Positions 1-9,258 of a DNA stretch of 38,952 nucleotides are shown here, in pieces; position 1 is the stretch's first letter, and each line of letters opens with the position of its first letter. The stretch comes from Flavobacteriales bacterium (GTDB lineage Bacteria; Bacteroidota; Bacteroidia; Flavobacteriales_D; Crocinitomicaceae): the NCBI GenBank assembly GCA_947500755.1, contig CANMTO010000020.1, positions 1 to 38,952 of the forward strand, read 5' to 3'. The position numbers were made by a program, and so were the translations under genes. A model generated the notes under the pieces. The model had not been told where the DNA came from. It was given only the letters and a program-made list of their open reading frames with translations, and ran no database searches.

Positions 1-1
1 G

Positions 2-1849
2 TGTACGAATCCAACGATTGTGTTACAAGCAACAGGAGGAGTTACCTATAATTGGAGCGGAGGCTCTACGCCATTGAATGATACAAATTCGATTACCCAA
101 CCGGGTTTATATACGGTGAATATGGTAGACCCGAATGGATGTCCGGTATCCCAAACGATCACCTTAACACAGAACATTACCCCTCCAACACCGGGTATCA
201 CAAACATCACGGGTACCACAATTATAGATTGTAATGCTCCGAGCATTGATTTACAGGCAACAGGTGGAGGAACGTATCAATGGAATAACAACTTAGGAAC
301 GTCTGCGAATGTAACCATTACTCAGGCGGGCGCTTACACCGTGGTAGTAACGGCAGCGAATGGTTGTCAGGATAGCTCAACGGTATCGATTACCGTTGCA
401 CCAGTTCCAGCAGTTACGGCAAACGACACTACGATATGTTCAGGTCAGAGCGTTACATTGACGCCAACATATTATCCAGCAGGAGGACAAGCGATATGGA
501 CAAACGGTCAACCAACGGCGAGCATTACGGTGAGCCCGAATACAACGACGATGTACAGTGTTTTATACACGTGGAATGGCTGTACGGCTACGGATGACAT
601 AACGGTTACGGTAAATCCAACGCCTACGGTGAGTGTAAATAATCCAAACATCTGTTTTGGAGATACCACGCAAATTACCGCCACTCCAAACATTCCTAAT
701 GGATCTTTTAATTGGATTACCACAAATGAAACTACACAAAGTATCAGTGTGAGTCCACAAGTTACCACGACGTATGATGTAGAATATACATTGAATGGAT
801 GTACGAGCGCAATAGCAACGAGTACGGTAACGGTTACGCCATTACCAATAATCACAGTACCGAACATTATAATTTGTGAGGGAGCAACGGGTACGTTAAC
901 GGCAACGGCAAATGTTGCTGGGGGTACGTTCACGTGGTCACAGGGTGGAAGTACGGCATCGATAACAGAATCACCACAAGCTACAACGAGTTATAGTGTG
1001 AGTTATAGCGTGAATGGCTGTACAAGTAATACAGCAAGCCCAACAATTACAGTGAACCCGTTACCAAATGTAAGCTTTACGGCAGATACTACATCGGGAT
1101 GTGTTCCTGTTGTGGTAACCCTAAGCGCAGACACAACAGGTCAGCAAGCGACATATACCTGGACCTCCAATGGCGCATCGGGAAGCACCGGGTCTAATGC
1201 ACAGATGCTATTTGCAATTGGTGGCTGTTATGACGTAACGCTTACTGCGACCTTGAATGGTTGTTCATTCAGTACCACGCAACCGGATTTTGTATGTGTA
1301 CAAGATTATCCGCAGGCCAGCTTTGAGGCAAACCCGCCGTCATTTTCAGAATCTTCACAGGTCATTAATTTCAACAACACGAGTGTTGGAGCAACCGGAT
1401 ATGTGTGGAATTTTGGGGACGGGAATGTGTCAAATCAGGAGTACCCGGAACACTTATTCCAAGGCACGAATGATGGATATACGATAACTCTTATTGCATC
1501 TACATCCATGGGATGCATGGATAGCACATCATTTACGATGTCAGCTAATCTTGGTGCAGTTTATTACATACCAAACAGCTTCACACCAGATGGAGACAAG
1601 TATAATCAAATATTTAAGCCAGTGTTTTCAACGGGGATATCAACGGAGCAATATGAGATGTTGATTTTCAACCGATGGGGAGAAATCATGTTTGAATCGA
1701 ATAACATTTACATCGGCTGGGACGGTTCTTACGGAGTAGAGGGCATAGATTGTCCATCTGGAACATATACGTATAAAATAAAACTCACATTAAACGGAGG
1801 CTTGCAAGAGCAAGTAATAGTAACGGGTCACGTCAATTTATTAAGATAA
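2..1849 (+). CDS. Ig-repeat surface protein with T9SS type B (gliding motility-associated) C-terminal domain, 5' end outside window
   Basis: The frame is open to the left edge with no stop, so the gene begins upstream; the GTG at position 20 lies inside a repeat and is not a credible start. Visible residues form about four consecutive Ig-like repeats of roughly 65-75 residues, most beginning near a Cys (ICSGQS, ICFGDTT, ICEGATG) and ending in an NGC motif and a VNPxP linker. A Cys-rich spacer follows, then a PKD domain (WNFGDG), then a CHU_C sorting domain of about 95 residues starting at YYIPNSFTPDGD and containing FNRWGE and GWDGSYG. Family knowledge: such proteins are exported across the outer membrane by the type IX system and displayed as adhesins or gliding-related surface proteins. 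The next gene is a paralog with the same domain order. Thr is coded very often by ACG here. The exact ligand or role cannot be told. Confidence 0.88.
   Translation, partial: CTNPTIVLQATGGVTYNWSGGSTPLNDTNSITQPGLYTVNMVDPNGCPVSQTITLTQNITPPTPGITNITGTTIIDCNAPSIDLQATGGGTYQWNNNLGTSANVTITQAGAYTVVVTAANGCQDSSTVSITVAPVPAVTANDTTICSGQSVTLTPTYYPAGGQAIWTNGQPTASITVSPNTTTMYSVLYTWNGCTATDDITVTVNPTPTVSVNNPNICFGDTTQITATPNIPNGSFNWITTNETTQSISVSPQVTTTYDVEYTLNGCTSAIATSTVTVTPLPIITVPNIIICEGATGTLTATANVAGGTFTWSQGGSTASITESPQATTSYSVSYSVNGCTSNTASPTITVNPLPNVSFTADTTSGCVPVVVTLSADTTGQQATYTWTSNGASGSTGSNAQMLFAIGGCYDVTLTATLNGCSFSTTQPDFVCVQDYPQASFEANPPSFSESSQVINFNNTSVGATGYVWNFGDGNVSNQEYPEHLFQGTNDGYTITLIASTSMGCMDSTSFTMSANLGAVYYIPNSFTPDGDKYNQIFKPVFSTGISTEQYEMLIFNRWGEIMFESNNIYIGWDGSYGVEGIDCPSGTYTYKIKLTLNGGLQEQVIVTGHVNLLR
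188..1066 (+). repeat. Tandem Ig-like protein repeats (four units)
   Basis: Four consecutive coding repeats of about 65-75 residues share a Trp in the core, paired Cys residues (IC near the start, NGC near the end) and a Pro-rich VxPxP linker. They are diverged from each other in DNA sequence, so they are protein-level rather than exact DNA repeats. Confidence 0.75.
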
Positions 1850-1909
1850 CGCGCAACCTAATTTTAAGATTAACGTTAAATTAACTTAATTTGCAAGTGA
1901 ATTAAAAAA

Positions 1910-4360
1910 ATGAAAAAATTATATTCTGTTATTTTCTTTATGTTAATAACGATTGGAATGAAAGCCCAAACACAAATTAGTGTTGGTAATCAAGTCTCAA
2001 CGTTTACCTCAATGATTCGCGGATATCATTTTACCGCTCCTACGAATTTCACTATTTGTGGTATTGAGGTACCTACAACAGCATCGAACGGATTGCAAAC
2101 GGTGCGAGTTGTACGTTTTACTGCCGCTGCTCCTCCAGCTTTTCCAGGAAACACGAATGCCTTCACCCAATTATTTAGTGTTACAAATCAGCCAAACGGT
2201 ATAATTCCATGTAATATTCCTATAACCGCAGGACAAATTATAGGTGTTTATGGCGTAAGAGGAGCCTGTGTAAACACCTATGGTCCAGCTAATTTCAATA
2301 CAACGATCAATGGATTTCCAACGGTGTTAAGAAGAAGTGGTATGCAGTCATGCCCAACCGGAGGCCAACCTATGTCGAATATTTGGTCTGAGGTGAATTT
2401 CAGCATTGGTAGAATTTGGATGTATATTAACTGCTGCGCTGCTCCAACGGCGGTTGCCACGAACAACGGTCCAATTTGCGCGGGTTCGCCATTGAACCTT
2501 TCCATTAATCCAACTCCAGCAGCTCCATTAAATGGAAATTATACCTTTGCATGGACCGGGCCAAATGGCTTTACATCGAATCAGCAAAACCCAACGATTG
2601 CCAATCCAACGGCGGCATCTGCAGGGACTTATTCATGTACAATCACATCGAATTGTGGTAATGTTACCGCAACCACACAAGTAGTGGTAAACCCTACCCC
2701 AGCGGCAGTGATTACGAACAATACCGGAACTACGAATATTGATTGTAATGCACCCGTGATAAATGTAACCGCAAGTGGCGGCGGAACGTATTCTTGGGAC
2801 AACGGCTTAGGAACAAATGCATCTGTGGGTATTACTACGGCAGGAACATTTACCGTAACAGTTACAAGTGCTCAAGGGTGTACCAATACCTCATCGATTA
2901 CAACAACGGTTGCTCCCACACCTACTATTTCAATGAATCCCGCTACGATTTGTACAGGTCAATCTACCACATTGGTTGCAACAACGTCACCCGCCGGAGG
3001 TGTTATTACTTGGAATACAGGACAAAACACCAATTCAATTACGGTTAATCCAATGCAAACAACAACATACGCTGCCATTTACACATGGAACGGTTGTTCG
3101 GCAACGGATTCTGCGCTTGTAACAGTTAACCCAACTCCAACTGTTGCGGTAAATAGTGATACGATTTGTAATGGAGATACAACCATGCTAACAGCTACTC
3201 CGGATTTACCTGGTGGCACATATTTATGGTCTAATAATCAAACAACACAATCAATAAACGTTAATCCAGGATTACCAGGTACCACATACTCTGTTACCTA
3301 CACCCTAACCGGTTGTATTTCTCAAGCTTCAGGGACCGTTACTGTAAATCCGGTTCCTGTATTGTCTATCGCGCCGTTGACTATGTGTTATGGAGAAACA
3401 GGAACCTTAACCGCCGTGCCAAATTTACCTGGCGGTACATTTTTGTGGACGCCTACCAATGAAACTACAAACACTATAACCGTTGCTCCACTTGCATCAA
3501 CGACATATCAAGCCCAATACGTGCTCAATAATTGTTTAAGCAATTTAGCTAATGGAATAGTTACCATCAAGCCACTACCGCTTATGGATTTCAGTTTAGA
3601 TACAACATGGGGCTGTATTCCACTTAATGTAACAATGTCTATTGATGCGCCCAATCCTGCAACAACGTATCAATGGACATCAACAAATAATTTCTCAGGT
3701 ACAGGATCTTCTGTTCAGAATTTATATACGGGCGGAGGATGTTATTCAATTTTTGTGATTGGAACCTTGAATGGATGCATAGATAGTGCTTCAATGCTAG
3801 GCGCCGTTTGCACGGAAGGCTTTCCTACCGCAGAATTTTCTTCTTCAGTTGCTGTATTTACAGAGTCTTCACAAAATGTAGAATTCACCAATACAAGCAT
3901 TGGCGGAATAAATCATGTATGGAGTTTCGGCGATGGAGAAGGTTCTACTGATTTTTCTCCTTCACACATGTTTATCGGCACTCAAGCTGGATACACAGTT
4001 TCCTTAACGGTTTCCACAGCGTTTGGCTGTGCAGATAGTACGAAAATTTCCATTGGAGCTCAGGTGGGAGGATTGTATTATATCCCGAATGCTTTTACAC
4101 CTGACGGAGATCCATTTAACCCATCGTTTAAGCCCTTGTTCCCGGTTGGGTTCGACCCATACAACTACAGCATGTTAATCTACAACCGTTGGGGGGAAGT
4201 GGTATTTGAAACCAATAACCTGGAAGTTGGATGGGATGGTTCCTATGGTGTCGAAGGATTAGATGCTCAACCTGGGGTTTATACCTATTTAATCAACATT
4301 AAAATGCCAGATGTTGATAAGGTAGTTCAGTTTACAGGCCACGTAACGTTGGTTCGATAA
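1910..4360 (+). CDS. Ig-repeat surface protein with T9SS type B C-terminal domain (paralog of preceding gene)
   Basis: 816 residues. The start is an ATG after an A-rich stretch and gives a clean signal peptide (MKKLYSVIFFMLITIGMKAQ). Residues ~21-175 form a unique Cys-containing N-terminal domain that I do not recognise. Residues ~178-557 hold five Ig-like repeats, ~558-635 a Cys-rich spacer, ~638-716 a PKD domain (WSFGDG), and ~722-816 a CHU_C domain (YYIPNAFTPDGD, YNRWGE, GWDGSYG). From family knowledge the C-terminal domain directs type IX secretion; the protein is probably a surface adhesin or matrix component. The last four Ig repeats, spacer, PKD and sorting domain align in order with the upstream gene, so the two arose by tandem duplication. 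The 60-base gap between them has no obvious terminator, so they may be co-transcribed. Codon use for Thr is more mixed than in the upstream copy. Confidence 0.9.
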   Translation: MKKLYSVIFFMLITIGMKAQTQISVGNQVSTFTSMIRGYHFTAPTNFTICGIEVPTTASNGLQTVRVVRFTAAAPPAFPGNTNAFTQLFSVTNQPNGIIPCNIPITAGQIIGVYGVRGACVNTYGPANFNTTINGFPTVLRRSGMQSCPTGGQPMSNIWSEVNFSIGRIWMYINCCAAPTAVATNNGPICAGSPLNLSINPTPAAPLNGNYTFAWTGPNGFTSNQQNPTIANPTAASAGTYSCTITSNCGNVTATTQVVVNPTPAAVITNNTGTTNIDCNAPVINVTASGGGTYSWDNGLGTNASVGITTAGTFTVTVTSAQGCTNTSSITTTVAPTPTISMNPATICTGQSTTLVATTSPAGGVITWNTGQNTNSITVNPMQTTTYAAIYTWNGCSATDSALVTVNPTPTVAVNSDTICNGDTTMLTATPDLPGGTYLWSNNQTTQSINVNPGLPGTTYSVTYTLTGCISQASGTVTVNPVPVLSIAPLTMCYGETGTLTAVPNLPGGTFLWTPTNETTNTITVAPLASTTYQAQYVLNNCLSNLANGIVTIKPLPLMDFSLDTTWGCIPLNVTMSIDAPNPATTYQWTSTNNFSGTGSSVQNLYTGGGCYSIFVIGTLNGCIDSASMLGAVCTEGFPTAEFSSSVAVFTESSQNVEFTNTSIGGINHVWSFGDGEGSTDFSPSHMFIGTQAGYTVSLTVSTAFGCADSTKISIGAQVGGLYYIPNAFTPDGDPFNPSFKPLFPVGFDPYNYSMLIYNRWGEVVFETNNLEVGWDGSYGVEGLDAQPGVYTYLINIKMPDVDKVVQFTGHVTLVR
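2441..3580 (+). repeat. Tandem Ig-like protein repeats (five units)
   Basis: Five coding repeats at residues ~178-557. The first (TFAWTGPNGF) is of a longer Ig-like type; the next four match, one for one and in order, the repeats of the upstream paralog (IDCNAP, ICTGQS, ICNGDTT, MCYGETG openings). Confidence 0.75.
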
Positions 4361-4421
4361 TCTTAAAAAACGTTAATCAGTATTCAATTTCTTTTTTTCA
4401 TGTGCAACTTAGTGCCTTATT

Positions 4422-6035
4422 GTGATAAATAAAGTACGAATTAAGGCATTAACGATTTCGGCCATTGTTTTGGTTGGCGTACTTGGGCTATATGAAGTAT
4501 TTCAATTGGCACAACTATATAGTCAAAAGAAAGCCCGATTCAACAATGAAGCCTTTCGATGCATTGAAAAAACAGGATATATTCACGAAAAACTCGTAGA
4601 TAATCAGCGATATAATGCGATTATTCGTCAAGACTTTAGTGCCCAGTATAAAAAAATACTCAAACGTGAATTTGAAGGCATGATGGCCTCGAATCAACAG
4701 ATTTCGATTAAGGATACTAGCATTATCATAAATAATAGAATCGAACCATACATTGTAATTAAAGGCTCTACTCGTGATACGCTTTCTGGAGTAAGAACAG
4801 AACAAACGACCCTGATAAAAGATGTTCGCCAATTACAGGATTTTGTTTCATCTTCAAAAAATGGCAGTAATCCCGTATCCGACAACATAACGATTCACCT
4901 AAATCAGAAGTTGTTACAGCACATCTTTAAAAAAGCTAAATTCATGAATGAACTTATGCTCCAAGCGTTTAAAGAAAATGTATATAATAAACCGCAAGAA
5001 CGCATCAAATTAGCGCTAATTGATTCGATCATTTTCAACGAACTGGGAAGGCAAGAATTGCCCAGGAAATATAAGTTTACTATTTCTTTAGAACAAGGCG
5101 GACCCTTGGTTTTTTCGGAAGAAAATTCGAATTATGTCACAGGAAAGCAACCCACAAAAGGATTTAGTACAGAACTTTTCCCAACGGATAAGATCAATGA
5201 AAAACTATTTTTAACCGTTTACTTTCCAAAAGAACGGTCATTTTTATTAAAAGGGATGAAATCATACTTCATAATCACGGGCTTACTGGGGATTTTGATG
5301 AGTTCAACCTTGTTTTTTCTAATCCGAACCATTAAGGAACAAAAAGTAGTATCTGAAATAAAATCGAATTTTATTTCTAACATGACGCATGAGTTTAAAA
5401 CACCCATTTCCACGATTTCCTTAGCTTGTCAAGCACTTAATGATACGGATATTGTTTCTGCTGCCTCATCTCAAGAAATTTCACCTTACATACGAATGAT
5501 AGATGAAGAGAACAAACGGCTTGGAAATTTAGTAGAAGGAATACTTCAGAGTGCATTGATTTCTAAAGGAGATTTAGTGCTTCACAAAGAACAAGTCAAT
5601 TTACATGAAATCATTCAAAATCAAGTCAATGTAGCGCTGTTCAATAAATCAAAAAGGGCGTCCATCCAGATTGAACAAAAAGGAGATCCCGTGATGTTTT
5701 TCGCAGATAAATTACACCTCACGAATTTAATAGCGAATTTATTGGATAATGCAACCAAGTATTCTCCAGAGAATCCAGAAATTAATATTTTAATCAGTTA
5801 CCAAAATAATAACATTCATTTATTCGTTAAAGATCATGGAATCGGAATTCCTAAAGAGTATCTACCAAAAATCTTCGATAATTTATATCGTGTGCCAACA
5901 GGTAATATACACAACGTAAAAGGGTTTGGATTAGGCTTGAGTTACGTGAAAGCGATCTCCGATGCCCACGGTTGGAAAATAAATGTAACGAGTGAAGAAC
6001 AGAAAGGAACGGTATTTGAAGTAATCTTTAAATAA
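4422..6035 (+). CDS. Membrane sensor histidine kinase, RprX-like
   Basis: 537 residues. The GTG start gives a membrane segment at ~8-30; a stop lies in frame 12 bases upstream and there is no ATG near. A periplasmic sensing region of about 250 residues without recognised domain follows, then a second membrane segment (~281-301). The HisKA H-box has its phospho-accepting His at 323 (NMTHEFKTP). The HATPase_c N-box (NLLDNATKY, Asn443), G1 (DHGIGIP) and G2 (GFGLGLSYV) boxes are intact. It autophosphorylates and passes phosphate to the regulator encoded 6 bases downstream. The domain plan and the sequence around the H-box resemble the RprX kinase of Bacteroides; orthology is inference. The signal sensed is unknown. 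Confidence 0.92.
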   Translation: MINKVRIKALTISAIVLVGVLGLYEVFQLAQLYSQKKARFNNEAFRCIEKTGYIHEKLVDNQRYNAIIRQDFSAQYKKILKREFEGMMASNQQISIKDTSIIINNRIEPYIVIKGSTRDTLSGVRTEQTTLIKDVRQLQDFVSSSKNGSNPVSDNITIHLNQKLLQHIFKKAKFMNELMLQAFKENVYNKPQERIKLALIDSIIFNELGRQELPRKYKFTISLEQGGPLVFSEENSNYVTGKQPTKGFSTELFPTDKINEKLFLTVYFPKERSFLLKGMKSYFIITGLLGILMSSTLFFLIRTIKEQKVVSEIKSNFISNMTHEFKTPISTISLACQALNDTDIVSAASSQEISPYIRMIDEENKRLGNLVEGILQSALISKGDLVLHKEQVNLHEIIQNQVNVALFNKSKRASIQIEQKGDPVMFFADKLHLTNLIANLLDNATKYSPENPEINILISYQNNNIHLFVKDHGIGIPKEYLPKIFDNLYRVPTGNIHNVKGFGLGLSYVKAISDAHGWKINVTSEEQKGTVFEVIFK

Positions 6036-6041
6036 AAACCA

Positions 6042-6731
6042 ATGAAAGAACATTTTTTATTAGCAGAAGACGATGAGAACTTGGGTACCTTACTCACCAC
6101 CTTTTTAAATTCTAAAGGTTTTCAAACTAAGTGGGTTAAAAATGGAGAGGAAGCGATTTCGTATTACCGGTCATTTACTAATTCCATAGACTTTATTATT
6201 TTAGATGTTATGATGCCAGAGAAAGACGGGTTTTCCGTGGCTAAGGAAATTAGATTAACCGACAAAAAAACACCAATCCTTTTTCTAACTGCGAAGAGCA
6301 TGAAGGATGATAAACTTAAAGGCTTTGAGGTCGGTGCGGATGATTATCTCACAAAACCTTTTGCTATGGAAGAGCTAATCGCTCGAATTCAAGCAATTAT
6401 TCGAAGAGTAGGCGACGCTTCTTCTGTGAAAACAGAAAAACTAGCCATTGGAGCCTTAGCGTTTGACCCCCATAAAAGCATACTTTATTCAAGTGCAGGA
6501 GAAAAGAAACTTACTACAAAAGAAAATGCACTGCTTACCCTATTGGCCAGAAACATCAATGAAGTTCTTGATCGACAAGCCACTCTGAGAGCAGTGTGGG
6601 GGGATGATAATTATTTTAATGGAAGAAGCATGGACGTTTACATTGCCAAACTCAGAAAGTTGCTCAGTGAAGACCCATCCATTGAAATCATGAACATCCA
6701 TGGAATAGGCTTTAAATTGATTGTTAAATAA
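6042..6731 (+). CDS. Response regulator transcription factor, OmpR/PhoB family, RprY-like
   Basis: 229 residues. The receiver domain (~1-122) has the acidic pocket Glu9-Asp10-Asp11, phospho-acceptor Asp55 (IILDVMMP), Thr83 and Lys105 (TKPF), all intact. The C-terminal part (~130-229) is a winged-helix DNA-binding domain of the Trans_reg_C type (LLTLLARN, SMDVYIAKLRKLL, IHGIGFKL). The gene follows the kinase by 6 bases and is surely its partner. It should bind promoters as a dimer after phosphorylation. Targets are not visible; neighbours on both sides are surface-protein and polysaccharide genes, so an envelope regulon is possible but is inference only. Confidence 0.94.
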   Translation: MKEHFLLAEDDENLGTLLTTFLNSKGFQTKWVKNGEEAISYYRSFTNSIDFIILDVMMPEKDGFSVAKEIRLTDKKTPILFLTAKSMKDDKLKGFEVGADDYLTKPFAMEELIARIQAIIRRVGDASSVKTEKLAIGALAFDPHKSILYSSAGEKKLTTKENALLTLLARNINEVLDRQATLRAVWGDDNYFNGRSMDVYIAKLRKLLSEDPSIEIMNIHGIGFKLIVK

Positions 6732-6747
6732 CAGCTACCTTTAAGGC

Positions 6748-8196
6748 ATGCAAAAGCGGTTTTTTTCGAGTTTGGCACTGTCTCTTTTCTTAAACCTACT
6801 GATTAAACCCTTTTCTGTGTTAGTCATTGATGCCGGTGTACAGCGTGTATTAGGCAATGAGGCATATGGGCAATATTTTGTGTTGTTATCGCTAAGCCTT
6901 GTGTTTAATGTTTTTTTAGACCTTGGCATTAATAACTTTACCACGCGATTCATTGCACAAGACACCACACACTTAAATCAACATGTAAGTAAAGTCTTCT
7001 ATCTTAGACTTTTGCTCTTCCTTTTCTATGTGGCTCTAGTTTACGGTAGCGCTTGGATGTTTAACTTAGCTTCAGGGCAATTTACTTTGTTAACACTTTT
7101 GGTGTTTAATCAATTTTTAATTCAATCGATTGCCTTTATTCGCAGTTTATTCTCTGGCTTACATTTGTTTAGAACGGATAGTTTAATTTCTGTACTTGAC
7201 CGAGCCATATTAATCTTGATTATGGGTGCAGCCCTTTTGTTTTCCATATCAAGCATTACGATTTTTAATTTTGTACTGGCGCAAACCATCGGCTACGCAT
7301 TAACCTTATTCACCGCCATTTGCTTGCTTAGAACACAGATAAAGAATCTAGTACCGACACTTGACAAGGCCTATATCCGCGATGTGCTAACACGTAGCTT
7401 CCCATTCGCGTTATTGGTACTCTTGATGTTGTTGTATAACCGGTCAGATGTTGTTCTGCTTAAACAAATTTCAACAGCGGGAAATTATCAAGCTGGAGTT
7501 TATGCACAGGGTTATCGCCTCCTGGATGCGCTTTACATGTTGGGGATGATTTTTGCAGGGTTACTTTTCCCTGTTTTTAGCAGGATGATTCACCAAAAAA
7601 GCCATGAACTTTTGGAACTCGTACAAATCTCCGGCAAATTATTGGTGGGAGGATCCCTAGGGATTTTATTTATTGTGAGTTACCATGGATCTTACATTCT
7701 TCATCTAATTTATGGAGACAAGGTTGATCCAGAGTCAATTTTGGTTTTTCAATATTTAATGATGGCGTTTACTGCCATGAGTTTTAATTTTATTTTCGGC
7801 ACACTGTTGACGGCCGGGGGAAATTTAAAAGCACTAAATCTCACGGCACTCCTTGGTGTTCTCGTTTCTGTCTTGAGCAATTTGATATTAATTCCCACGC
7901 TTGGTGCTATTGGGTGTGCGATTTCTGCATTTATTACACAAGGAGTTGTCTCCACGGTATTAGTACTTATTTCCTATAAAAGGTTAAATGTGTTTTTTTA
8001 TTTTAGATCTCTTTTTGCATTTTTTATGTTAATCAGCTCCCTTTATGGAAGTAAACTGTTAATTCAACCGAATATTTCTGAGTCTCAGGCCTTGGTTGTA
8101 GACCTTATTTTGGTACTGGTTTTTTCCTTTGCCTATTCCATCATTGATCTGAAATTCTTGCGTCAAATTTGGCGCCTAAAAGAAGACAGCCAATAA
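6748..8196 (+). CDS. Wzx-like oligosaccharide flippase (polysaccharide biosynthesis protein, MATE/MVF superfamily)
   Basis: 482 residues, almost wholly hydrophobic with about 12-14 membrane helices and short charged loops. The N-terminus has an early helix followed by a short glycine-rich loop and the segment FTTRFIAQD, as in Wzx/RfbX-type transporters. The family moves undecaprenyl-linked glycan units across the inner membrane. The ATG lies 16 bases after the regulator stop, behind a TACCTTTA box at 6736-6743 that may be an imperfect promoter element. The following genes encode chain-length and polymerase/ligase proteins, which supports the role. The substrate cannot be deduced because no glycosyltransferase genes are in the window. 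Confidence 0.85.
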   Translation: MQKRFFSSLALSLFLNLLIKPFSVLVIDAGVQRVLGNEAYGQYFVLLSLSLVFNVFLDLGINNFTTRFIAQDTTHLNQHVSKVFYLRLLLFLFYVALVYGSAWMFNLASGQFTLLTLLVFNQFLIQSIAFIRSLFSGLHLFRTDSLISVLDRAILILIMGAALLFSISSITIFNFVLAQTIGYALTLFTAICLLRTQIKNLVPTLDKAYIRDVLTRSFPFALLVLLMLLYNRSDVVLLKQISTAGNYQAGVYAQGYRLLDALYMLGMIFAGLLFPVFSRMIHQKSHELLELVQISGKLLVGGSLGILFIVSYHGSYILHLIYGDKVDPESILVFQYLMMAFTAMSFNFIFGTLLTAGGNLKALNLTALLGVLVSVLSNLILIPTLGAIGCAISAFITQGVVSTVLVLISYKRLNVFFYFRSLFAFFMLISSLYGSKLLIQPNISESQALVVDLILVLVFSFAYSIIDLKFLRQIWRLKEDSQ

Positions 8197-8236
8197 TATT
8201 GGGAATTAATCGTTTTTACAAGTCTTTGAATAGCTG

Positions 8237-8244
8237 TATCTTCG
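8237..8244 (+). promoter_or_regulatory. Probable promoter -7 box (TATCTTCG) for the Wzz-like gene
   Basis: TATCTTCG fits the Bacteroidota TAnnTTTG element with one change. A TTTA that may act as the -33 element lies at 8215-8218, 18 bases upstream. The ATG is 19 bases downstream. Confidence 0.5.
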
Positions 8245-8263
8245 CAGCACAATATTTCAGCAT

Positions 8264-9256
8264 ATGAGTAATCAACAAGAGGGGTTAAAAAAGGCAAGTA
8301 ATGGATTGATTCAATTTATTTGGATTAATCGCAAAAAACTGCTTGTATTTACCGCTTCTGCCGCAGTCCTTTCTGGTGTTATTGCCTTTTTAATGACCCC
8401 ATTATATTTAAGCACAGCTATTGTTTTTCCTGCAGCCACGAGCAGTGTTTCGTTTTCTGAACAACGCAACGCGAAGGCCGCAGCCATGGATTTTGGAGAA
8501 GAAGAACAGGCAGAACAATTGGTTCAAATCCTCCAAAGCTCGAGGATTCGTGATAAAGTGGTGTCCGAATTTCAACTCATGAAACATTACGATATAGATC
8601 TAAAGGGCGCAAACAAACAGTTCAAATTAAATGAAGCCTACAATAATCACATTTCGTTTAATCGAACGCGTTTCGGTTCAATTCGAATCGATGTGCTTGA
8701 TGAGAACCCGGAGTTAGCAGCCAAGATTGCAAATAAAATTGTGGATTTAATAGATACGGTAAAGAATGAAATGATCGGGGAGCGGACCATTCCAGCATTC
8801 AAGGTTAATGAGCGGAAATTAGCACAAATGAAACGAGATCGGGATGCGATTTTAAAGAAGTTAGACAGCTTGGCCGATTTAGGGGTTATTGCGTTAGATG
8901 TGCGCTCAAATTTATTCCAGGCGTATGTGGATTCAAAAAATCCTACGGATCGCGCGGAGTTAAAAAAGAAGATTGATATCAACATGAAGTACGGGGCAAT
9001 GTATGACGGACTAGAATACATGAGAAATGAAAAGATTGTAAAAATCGAGGATTTTAATATTTCTTATGAGCAAGCGGAATCCGATGCCCATGCAAGGTTT
9101 AATCATAAGTTTATTGTAGAACGAGCGGTTAAAGCAGATAAAAAAGAGAAACCAAAGCGTTCTGTAATAATTTTAGTTTCTACGTTGGCCGCATTTTTTA
9201 TTGGTCTTTTTTCGTTGTTGTTGTGGGAGAAATACAAAGAACTTCGGGATTCTTAA
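8264..9256 (+). CDS. Wzz/chain-length-determinant-like inner-membrane protein
   Basis: 330 residues. Two membrane helices (~27-46 and ~303-322) flank a long periplasmic region with predicted helices and coiled-coil character, which is the Wzz/PCP topology. The proximal motif after helix 1 (TPLYLSTAIVFPA) is typical of the family. No Walker motifs or tyrosine-rich tail follow, so a fused BY-kinase domain is absent. The protein probably sets the length of, or couples export of, a surface polysaccharide made with the neighbouring flippase and polymerase. Its stop codon is 2 bases before the likely GTG start of the next gene, indicating co-translation. Confidence 0.82.
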   Translation: MSNQQEGLKKASNGLIQFIWINRKKLLVFTASAAVLSGVIAFLMTPLYLSTAIVFPAATSSVSFSEQRNAKAAAMDFGEEEQAEQLVQILQSSRIRDKVVSEFQLMKHYDIDLKGANKQFKLNEAYNNHISFNRTRFGSIRIDVLDENPELAAKIANKIVDLIDTVKNEMIGERTIPAFKVNERKLAQMKRDRDAILKKLDSLADLGVIALDVRSNLFQAYVDSKNPTDRAELKKKIDINMKYGAMYDGLEYMRNEKIVKIEDFNISYEQAESDAHARFNHKFIVERAVKADKKEKPKRSVIILVSTLAAFFIGLFSLLLWEKYKELRDS

Positions 9257-9258
9257 GT

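Noticed and set aside
508..933. Minus-strand frame of 141 codons inside the first adhesin gene
   Set aside because: It is antisense to Thr/Val-rich repeats, giving a Val-rich string with no domain, signal or start context; the plus-strand Ig repeats explain the region.
1870..1879. Palindrome TTAACGTTAA between the two adhesin genes
   Set aside because: Ten AT-rich bases with no loop and no T run; too short to call an operator or terminator, though ACGTTAA also occurs after the second gene (near 4370).
4422..6731. Kinase and regulator considered as PorY/PorX of the type IX system
   Set aside because: The regulator has an OmpR-type winged helix, not the PglZ-like domain of PorX.
8647..9021. 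Minus-strand frame of 124 codons inside the Wzz-like gene
   Set aside because: Shadow of a well supported coding frame; the translation has no recognisable pattern.
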